Assembly (NCBI GenBank): GCA_016630955.3
Contig: CM049999.1
Coordinates: 558,001 to 622,000 of the forward strand
DNA length: 64,000 bases
Reading direction: 5' to 3'
Origin: Didymella arachidicola
Lineage: Eukaryota; Ascomycota; Dothideomycetes; Pleosporales; Didymellaceae
Shown here in pieces: positions 57,288 to 64,000 of this stretch. The stretch's first letter is position 1, and every line of letters begins with the position of its first letter. Under the pieces are notes generated by a model, which was not told the DNA's origin, made no database searches, and worked only from the letters and a program-made list of their open reading frames with translations. The translations under genes and the position numbers were made by a program.

Positions 57288-57409
57288 ACTCTAAATAACT
57301 TATATAATACTATAAGGATTAGAAGATTATAACTCTAAATATATCTATATACTTATTATACCTCCTATAGCTACTTAATATAGATTATTTTAGCCCTCTA
57401 AAGAAAATA
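57288..57409 (+). pseudogene. RIP-degraded zinc-knuckle transposase relic (R3), central piece
   Basis: This AT-rich spacer aligns with intact copies in the region from the second to the third catalytic Asp. ATACTTATTATACC corresponds to intact GCACTCATCGCATC, and CTACTTAATATAGATTATTT to the LQPLDVGCF codons. All differences in these stretches are C-to-T or G-to-A. Small flanking pieces at 55,444-55,450 and 59,264-about 59,300 continue the same relic, so elements 5 and 6 (and perhaps 4) are inserted in it. Confidence 0.75.
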
Positions 57410-57411
57410 TA

Positions 57412-59261
57412 ACGTGTTTTATCACCGAGCGGGCCACCATCACCGAGTGGGCCGCCCTTACCAACATCACGTCTGTTACACGTCTATTACACTTAACCAC
57501 AACACTGCGCAAATATATTATCTATCTTATGTTATTCTTCAGAAGCGTTGCTATTATCTGACTCTACAATCTCAACAGTGCAGGTGCGCGTGTTGTGGCC
57601 AGTCTTGCCACAACGTCCACAGTGCCTCTCTTTGCGCACCCGCTTTGCATGCTGTTCGGCTGCCTCCTTACCGCCACCGTCCTTCCCAGCCATTAAGTCC
57701 TGTACGTCACCCACTGTAAGACTCTCCTCTGTCCGAATATACCTTCTTTTGCGACTGCGCTGCTCTGTTAACGCGTTAATTGACTTCCGAAGCCCTGCCA
57801 GTTCCCGAGCCTGCAACACCGAATTATGACCTATAATAGCCATGCCTTTTGCAAGCGAGTCAACTGCTTGCAGAAGAGGAGAGATAGGTGATTCTCTGTG
57901 CCTTTGTATGCGCTCACGAACTAGCGTTGATTGCGCCTCTATCTCTTTTATTGTAGCTGGTGTTTTAGACTCCCATGGGGTGGCCTCTGGTGGTGGAGGT
58001 GTTGGCGTGCGAACCACCACATCAAGCTTTGATAGCACTCGCTCTGGATCGTAAGGAACTAAACCAGCGCCTCTGAAGCTTGCCAGGATATTTTCTGTTG
58101 TAATTGCCTTGTCGAAAGCAATGCGAAAGGCTGGCAAGAACGTCTCTTTCTTAACTTGCGTGACAGAGTACCTTGTCCAGCTGTCGATCTCAGCGTAGTA
58201 CGCCCGCTTCAAGGGGGCAAAACAGCCCACGTCAAGCGGCTGCAACAGGTGCGACGAGTGTGGGGGCATACACAAGGTAATAATCTTGTGTTCTGTGCAA
58301 TATTGATGAAATGCAGCAGAGTTGTGGCTCTCGTGGCCGTCTACAATTAGTAGACGGTACGCACCCACAGTACGCTCCTTTGTATGCGCGTCAAAGTGCT
58401 TCAACCACTTTAGACCAAGTTCATTTGTTGTCCAGCCGTTGGCGCTTGTTTCAATTACCCATTCCCGAGGCAGGCCTGGGTACCAGCTTGATATAAGGAC
58501 CTTGCCACCAAAGATAATGAAGGGCGGGATAGCCCAGCCAGCAGCGCAGATGCCCTGGATGATTGTGACCCAGTCACGGTTGCCTGGCTGTATCTTCTTT
58601 GGATTGGTACGCTTCTTAGAGCCTGTAAAGACCATCTGAGCGCATATTATGCCCATCATGAACCCAGACTCATCAAAATTGTATGTGTCTTTATCAAGGA
58701 TGCCGTACTTCTCCTTTGTCTTCCTCACCAGCTCGAACCAGGGCGTTATGACGCGTGCGTCTTCGTTCAGAGCTCGCTGTCGATCGTATGGACGGCTGCG
58801 CCGAAGCTTGACTTCTTTGGTACGCGTTCTGAACCTGTCTACCCAGCACTTGCCAACAGGTCCTTCACCGCGCGCAGCAAGTAGATCATTGGCCATTTCT
58901 TCCACCATAGTCCTTGTAGCGCCTATCCCTCGCTCGTCCAGCTCAAGTATACGTCTCACTATTGCCTCCTCCTCTGTCTTCTTTAGCTTCTTTGAGTTGG
59001 GCTCGGTATCGCGTCGTGAAGGCTTTCCGTCGCGTCGTCGTTGGAGCGTTGTTCGGGGGACGTCAAATGCTTTAGACGCGTGTCTTGTACTATTAGGCAC
59101 AGGACCTTTTGTAGCCTGGATGGCAAGGTATAGTGTGCCTTCGTTGTAGGTTAATTGCGCGTTGTGTTGTGGTGACATGACTGTAATAGACGGTAAGAGA
59201 CGCGATGTTGGTGAGGGCGGCCCACTCGGTGATAGTGGCCCGCTCGGTGATAAAACACGTT
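57412..59261 (-). mobile_element. Element 6: intact zinc-knuckle pogo-type transposon, sister of element A
   Basis: The 1,850-bp element is flanked by TA at 57410-57411 and 59262-59263. Its ends start ACGTGTTTTAT, then CACCGAGCGGGCCACC and CACCGAGTGGGCCGCC spaced 18 bp apart, with a few mismatches between the two ends. It is inserted in relic R3: removing it rejoins the decayed LKK-AYGDEV coding region. Confidence 0.95.
57532..59178 (-). CDS. Zinc-knuckle pogo transposase (element 6)
   Basis: Uninterrupted frame of 548 residues, the same length as the element A protein and about 90% identical by eye. Differences cluster in the first 75 residues (the helix-turn-helix: RTTLQRRRDG versus RTTLRDRRAG) and after about 450. 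Catalytic residues are at the same positions (D169, D280, D316), as is the knuckle CGRCGKTGHNTRTC (from C520). The clustering in the DNA-binding part accompanies a matching change in the end units. Confidence 0.94.
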   Translation of the reverse strand: MSPQHNAQLTYNEGTLYLAIQATKGPVPNSTRHASKAFDVPRTTLQRRRDGKPSRRDTEPNSKKLKKTEEEAIVRRILELDERGIGATRTMVEEMANDLLAARGEGPVGKCWVDRFRTRTKEVKLRRSRPYDRQRALNEDARVITPWFELVRKTKEKYGILDKDTYNFDESGFMMGIICAQMVFTGSKKRTNPKKIQPGNRDWVTIIQGICAAGWAIPPFIIFGGKVLISSWYPGLPREWVIETSANGWTTNELGLKWLKHFDAHTKERTVGAYRLLIVDGHESHNSAAFHQYCTEHKIITLCMPPHSSHLLQPLDVGCFAPLKRAYYAEIDSWTRYSVTQVKKETFLPAFRIAFDKAITTENILASFRGAGLVPYDPERVLSKLDVVVRTPTPPPPEATPWESKTPATIKEIEAQSTLVRERIQRHRESPISPLLQAVDSLAKGMAIIGHNSVLQARELAGLRKSINALTEQRSRKRRYIRTEESLTVGDVQDLMAGKDGGGKEAAEQHAKRVRKERHCGRCGKTGHNTRTCTVEIVESDNSNASEE

Positions 59262-59263
59262 AT

Positions 59264-59412
59264 AGAGTTAAGGTTAATAAGCTTATAATATATTTTATAA
59301 GCAAGTCGGCTATATAAATAATTTAGCTATCCTACTAAGTTTAATTAATAAACCTACTTCTAATTACTATAGCTCTACTACTACGTGCTTAACTATCTCA
59401 TAATAAATCTAA
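59264..59412. repeat. AT-rich relic spacer between elements 6 and 7
   Basis: The first 30-40 bases (AAGGTTAATAAGCTTATAA) match a RIP-degraded form of the codons for DEVNKLM in relic R3. The remainder is AT-rich and could not be aligned confidently with any copy here. Confidence 0.5.
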
Positions 59413-59414
59413 TA

Positions 59415-61246
59415 ACGTAAAGCACCAGCGAAGGGGCCACACCAGCGAAGGGGGCACTTTGTCTTGGCATTGCGAACACCACGTACGATACAAGCAATTA
59501 CTCATTCCCCTCTAGTGTACCTGCGTACGATGCACTTACATCAGATGCAGAATCTTCTTCTGCATCTTTCTGGCACGTACGCGCGTTGTGCCCAGTCTTC
59601 CCACAGTTACCACAATGCCGTTGACCTGGTTGGGCTCTTTCATGACCACTCCTGACACGCAACCTCTTTGACACCGTACGAGCTGCAGCTGCGCTTTCAG
59701 CTATAGAGGCTGCTGCTTCACCATACTCTATTGTACCACCATGCTGGATCTGCTTTCTTTTCCGGGTTTTGCGCTTAGTTATCTCTGCTAATTGTTCTTC
59801 AAGCTCACGAATACGAGCTGCTTGTACGACATTCTCATGTAGCATAAGCTCACCACCTTTTACAAGTTGTGCAAACCCCTCTCTTGCTACTTCTGGTGAT
59901 TGTACGATAGCTTGCCTTACAAGCCTTGCCTGTGACCCAAATTCGTGTGAATTGCTTGGTATTTGGGATTGCCATGGTGTTTCTGGTAGGGGTGCTAGTG
60001 GTGGCGTACGAATCTGAACATCTAGGCGATCCAAGACACGCTGCGCGTCGATAGGCACAAGTCCTGAAGCCTCAAAGGCCTTCTTGCAGTTCTCGTACGT
60101 AAACACGTTAAAAAACGCGTCCCTAAAGGCTGGAAGGAAGCCTTCTTTGTTGATGTGGAAGACGCGTTTGGATGCCAAGGCTCGTACGCGTTAAGAGTAC
60201 CTCAGTTTCAACGGTGAGAAACAGACCACATCAAGTGGCTGGAGGATGTGCGATGAGTGAGCAGGCATACAAAGGGTAAGGATCATGTTTTCTAGGCAGT
60301 AATCCTTAAAGTCCTGGTTAAGGTGGCTCTTATAGCTATCTAAAATAAGCAGCCTGTACAAGCCCTTCTTACGCGCCTTTGTATGCTGGTCAAAGTGCTT
60401 CAACCACTCCAGGCCAAGCTGATTGTTCGTCCATCCGTTCTCAGAGACAGAGAGCTTCCAGTCGTACGGTATGTTGGTCTCCTTGTACCAGGCAGAGATG
60501 TGTACACGCCCTTTGTAGATAATAAAGGGTGGGATAGCATACCCAGCAGCACAGATGCTCTGGATAGCTGTGACCCACTCCCGATCGCCTGGCTGGATGA
60601 TGTTTGGTCTCGTACGTCTCTCTGAACCTGTAACAACCTTTATTGAGCCAATAACTCCCATCTAAAAGCCGGTCTCATCAAAGTTGTAGATGTCATCATC
60701 CTGGACCCCATACTTGTCTTTTATGTCCTGTACGAGCTGAAACCAGGCGCTGATAACTACTGGATCCTCCTGGAGTATTCTCTGGCGATCCTTTGCTCGA
60801 TTGAAGGCCATTTTGAGCTTCTCCGTACGCTGGACAAATCGCTCTGCCCAGTTCTTGCCAACAGGTGTCCCACCACGTATAGCCAGAAGTTTATCTGCAA
60901 TATCTGCTACCTCAGAGAGCCTAGGGGCAAATCCGCGCGAGTCAAGCTCGAGTATGTATCGTACAATCGTTTGCTCTTCAGTTGCAGAGAGCTTCTGGTT
61001 GTTTGGTGGTGCTTCTTGTCGAAATCTGATATTTTGGAGTCTCCTTGAGAGCTGTTGATGACGTACGTTGTAAGCTGCAGCAGCCCGTCGCACGCTTCGA
61101 AACTGTCCCCTAGCGTACGCCTGAAGGGCAAGAACAATTCTACCTTCTTGCTGGGTTAATTCCTGCTTGCGTTGTTCCTGCATGTTGTGTTGTACGAAGA
61201 AGTTGCAACGCCAAGACAAAGTGGCCCCTTCGCTGGTGCTTTACGT
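59415..61246 (-). mobile_element. Element 7: zinc-knuckle pogo-type transposon, two stops, unequal ends
   Basis: The 1,832-bp element is flanked by TA at 59413-59414 and 61247-61248. The left end has two units, CAGCGAAGGGGCCAC and CAGCGAAGGGGGCAC, spaced 17 bp apart. The right end has only one, followed directly by CTTTGTCTTGGC. Exactly one 17-bp repeat is missing. Otherwise the tips (ACGTAAAGCAC) are identical. Confidence 0.93.
59498..61183 (-). pseudogene. Zinc-knuckle pogo transposase with two in-frame stops (element 7)
   Basis: One frame from the ATG at 61183 to 59498, about 561 codons, broken by TAG at 60662-60664 and TAA at 60191-60193. The first stop is in NFDETGF-stop-MG, where relatives have Met. 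The second is in the RYS-stop-RV stretch after the third Asp. Neither is a simple C-to-T/G-to-A change from the residue in relatives, so they differ from the RIP-like stops of element 3. The motifs NFDETGF, LQPLDVVCF and CGNCGKTGHNARTC are intact. The second catalytic motif reads LDSYKSH instead of DGHxSH, so the Asp is kept but Gly-His is lost. Confidence 0.9.
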
Positions 61247-61248
61247 TA

Positions 61249-62203
61249 TTATTCTTATATCTATAGCTATTAATAGCTAGTAGTTGTAAAGCTCTAGACG
61301 CACTGCCTCTACGTATAGAGTCCTAAAGTTAAGGCTAAACAATTAACGCGCTAGAAAGCTTACCTAACGCAATTGCTAGCCTAACTTAAAGAAGCTTACT
61401 ATTATAGAAGAGAAGGTAATTACTAGCTATATAATTAAGCTAGATTTATGTAGCTTTGCGCCTATATACGCAGCTTACGTGATATAGCTAATAGACTACT
61501 AGCTATACGCAGTACTAATTAGGTTAGCGTCTACTAGCTACGTAACTTTATTAAGCATATAAATAGTCTTATAACGTGTTTTAATTAAGTGTATAATAGG
61601 TAGGGGGCTCCCTATAAGAATCTAGTTCTAATTAGAGGCTAGTTTAAGCTAGTTAAGTAAATAAAGGCTAAGTATAGTATCTATAATAAAGATATCTACA
61701 ACTTTAATAAGGCTAGCTTTATAAAAAGTAAGATTACAACATAGCTTGTTATAATAGGAGCAGAGAGGAGAGGTAGGCTAAAGACTATCTAGCTAGGTAA
61801 TTGTAAGTAGGCGACAGTAATTGCTGCAATTAACGCTACTAGCTAGTTAGTCCTACTATTCCTTATCTTTGCTAGCAAGTACTACCTCTCTGCCTAGTAT
61901 AAGAAGGTAGAGATCCTACGCGACTAGGCAATTGCAGTAAGCAACAACAGCTAGACAAATAACAAGCTTAGGATAGAGTAGCTAAAGCACTTTTAGTAAG
62001 GGCTGTAGCTTAAACCTACCTTAGCTATACTAACTAAAAAAGTATAGTAACCTAATAGATGCAGGTACTAAGGTTCGAATAGTATATACCTATAACACTT
62101 TAATGCTTACACTAAGGCTTATATAGTAGAAGCGCGTTACCTACTTATTCTTAATAGCTATAAGAGTTACTAATCTTTTGAATTCTAGAACCTCTATAAG
62201 GAG
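61249..62203 (+). pseudogene. R8: RIP-degraded relic of an element-8-like transposase
   Basis: From about 61,350 the sequence aligns with element 8 (62,437 onward) through the helix-turn-helix and catalytic parts. For example CTAGAAAGCTTACC matches CTGGAAAGCTTACC, and CTACAACTTTAATAAGGCT matches the NFDEAGF codons. Differences are almost all C-to-T or G-to-A. The relic stops at the codons for LEFQDLCKE, where element 8 is inserted (TA at 62204-62205). The remainder should lie beyond element 8, outside the window. A foreign insertion of about 108 bp sits near 61,988-62,101. Confidence 0.88.
61994..62101. other. Insertion of about 108 bp in relic R8 with a tRNA B-box-like motif
   Basis: Alignment with element 8 shows additional sequence between the codons for WLKHF and NAHTKA. 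CACTTT occurs on both sides (61988-61993 and 62096-62101), as a short target duplication would. Inside is GGTTCGAAT (62072-62080), similar to the tRNA B-box, set between ACTA and TAGT, which could pair. It may be a decayed tRNA-derived short element. The A-box is not clear. Confidence 0.35.
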
Positions 62204-62205
62204 TA

Positions 62206-64000
62206 ACGTAGGTGGCAAGCGAGCTGCGCACGCAAGCGAGCTGCGCACCTCACCAAACTTGCCCACCTCTTTCATCTTAACGTACAATGGCTCAACGCAG
62301 TGCTACTCAGATAACCTCAAATGAAGCAGATATTCAGCTTGCTATCTTGTCTATTACTTCTGGTCAATTACACGCTAATCGACGCGCTGCTAATACCTAC
62401 AACGTTGCTGAATCTACACTGCGCAGCCGACGCGCTGGAAAGCTTACCCGACGCGATTGCCAGCCCAACTCAAAGAAGCTTACTACAATAGAAGAGGAGG
62501 TAATTACTAGCTACATAATTGAGCTAGATTCACGAGGCTTTGCGCCTACGTACGCAGCTATACGTGATATGGCTAATAGACTGCTGGCTGCACGCGGTGC
62601 TAATCAGGTTGGCGTCCACTGGCCGCGCAACTTTGTTAAGCGTACAGATAGTCTTACAACGCGTTTCAATCGAGCGTACGACAGGCAGAGAGCTCTCTGT
62701 GAGGATCCTGTGTTAATCAGCCGCTGGTTTGAGCTGGTAGAGCAGACAAAGGCCAGGTACCGCATCTGTGATGATGACGTCTACAACTTTGACGAGGCTG
62801 GCTTTATGATGGGCAAGATTACAACGCAGATTGTTGTGACAGGAGCAGAGAGGAAAGGCAGGCCGAAGACTGTCCAGCTAGGTGATCGTGAGTGGGCGAC
62901 AGTGATTGCTGCGATCAACGCTGCTGGCTGGTCAGTCCCACCATTCCTTATCTTTGCTGGCAAGTACCACCTCTCTGCCTGGTACGAGGAGGCAGAGATC
63001 CCACGCGACTGGGCAATCGCAGTAAGCGACAATGGCTGGACAAATAACGAGCTTGGGGTAGAGTGGCTGAAGCACTTTAACGCTCACACTAAGGCTCGTA
63101 CAGTAGGAGCGCGTCGCCTACTTATCCTTGACGGCCACGAGAGTCACCAATCTCTTGAATTCCAGGACCTCTGTAAGGAGTACAACATCTACACGCTCTG
63201 TATGCCTCCTCACTCCTCTCACCTACTCCAGCCTCTTGACGTTGGCTGCTTCTCCCCGTTGAAGCGCGCTTACAGTCGTGAGGTAGAGAGCCTGATGCGC
63301 AACCACATTAACCACATCACCAAGCTTGAGTTTCTGCCTGCGTTTAAGGCAGCCTTTAATCGATCGTTTACGCCAGTCAATATCTGCTCAGCCTTCCGGG
63401 GAGCAGGTCTAGTACCTTATCAGCCAGAGGCTGTCCTCTCAAAGCTAGACGTACAGCTACGTACACCTACTCCACCAGCTGCTCTCACGGAGGCTCTCTG
63501 GGAGGCTCGTACGCCGAGCAATGTACGTGAGCTTGAGGCTCAATCAACGTTGATACGCAATCGCGTGTGACAGCACAAGAGCTCATCACCAGCTTCGATT
63601 ATTGAGGCGATTAACCAGCTCAAGAAGGGGGCTGAGGTGATGATGCTCTCAGCTGAGCTGATGCGCGATCGGATCACCAGCCTTGAGGGAGCCAACGAAG
63701 CAGCGTCAAAGCGTAAGGAGCGCAAGAAAAAGCGTATACAGAAGCGAGGTGTGTTAACAAAGGGGGCTGGAGAGGATATACTTGCTCAACGTGAGGCTGA
63801 TTAGCAGCTTGCCCGTGAGGAGCGTCAGGGAGGAGAGCGATCAGGCCTTAGCCGCCAGGCTCTAGCGCGCTGTAAGACGTGTAGAGAGACTGGGCACAAC
63901 TCACGTACATGCAAAAAAGATGCTGTAGCTACTACATAATCTCCTCTGTAAATCTCTATATATTATACTATTGCGTTGTTGAGTTGTAAGCCTATAGAGG
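62206..64000 (+). mobile_element. Element 8: zinc-knuckle pogo-type transposon, cut by the window end
   Basis: The left TA is at 62204-62205 and the tip reads ACGTAGGTGGC, followed by AAGCGAGCTGCGCAC twice, spaced 17 bp apart, and then a CTCACCAAAC stretch. The right end lies beyond 64,000. It is inserted in relic R8, a decayed copy of nearly the same element. Confidence 0.9.
62287..63939 (+). pseudogene. Zinc-knuckle pogo transposase with two in-frame stops (element 8)
   Basis: One frame of 551 codons from the ATG at 62287 to TAA at 63937-63939. It is broken by TGA at 63568-63570 (RNRV-stop-QHK; CGA-to-TGA would explain it) and by a TAG near 63802-63804. The motifs are NFDEAGF, DGHESH, LQPLDVGCF and the knuckle CKTCRETGHNSRTC. 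The DDE core is complete before the first stop, so a truncated 427-residue protein with the catalytic domain but no knuckle is still encoded. Confidence 0.9.

Overview
The window is fungal nuclear DNA, most likely from a filamentous ascomycete (Pezizomycotina, probably Dothideomycetes). The signs are short GT-AG introns of about 45-75 nt, single-gene transcription units on both strands, fungal families (AZF1-type C2H2 factor, RFX factor, PEX3, Yop1, F-box and 2EXR-like proteins), and C-to-T/G-to-A decay of repeats that looks like repeat-induced point mutation (RIP). The species is not identifiable from the sequence alone.

Layout. 1-1,690: 3' part of a leucine-rich-repeat gene. 1,691-10,780: gene-poor, holding a fully RIP-degraded pogo-type element (5,589-7,984). 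10,782-12,367: AZF1-like zinc-finger factor. 12,368-18,443: gene-poor, with one possible small spliced gene and a fragment of a 2EXR-like gene. 18,444-24,779: intact 2EXR-like gene, ACC-synthase-like aminotransferase, RFX factor. 25,302-27,149: intact pogo-type element A, lying between the divergent RFX and yop1 genes. 27,407-32,954: yop1, a GT8 glycosyltransferase, PEX3. 34,006-38,783: a gene ending in half a Zn2Cys6 motif and a coiled-coil gene. 39,069-44,436: two F-box genes separated by a decayed pogo-type element (OR1). 45,074-46,868: a small secreted cysteine-rich protein and a beta-carbonic anhydrase. 47,063-64,000: a transposon island of eight related elements packed end to end inside older RIP-degraded relatives.

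The host genes look like ordinary housekeeping and regulatory genes with no shared pathway. The most unusual content is the transposon family. Its members are 1.83-1.87 kb and insert at TA. They encode a transposase of about 550 residues with an N-terminal helix-turn-helix region, a DD35D catalytic core and a C-terminal CCHC zinc knuckle. Every inverted repeat has the same design: a terminal ACGT, then two tandem copies of a roughly 17-bp unit whose first CGAG-like core falls at positions 15-18 from the end. The spacing and register are fixed, but the unit's sequence differs from element to element, and it changes in concert in both units and both ends. This looks like a family that diversifies its transposase-binding sites while inserting into its own dead copies.

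All identifications come from reading the sequence and translations. No database search was run.
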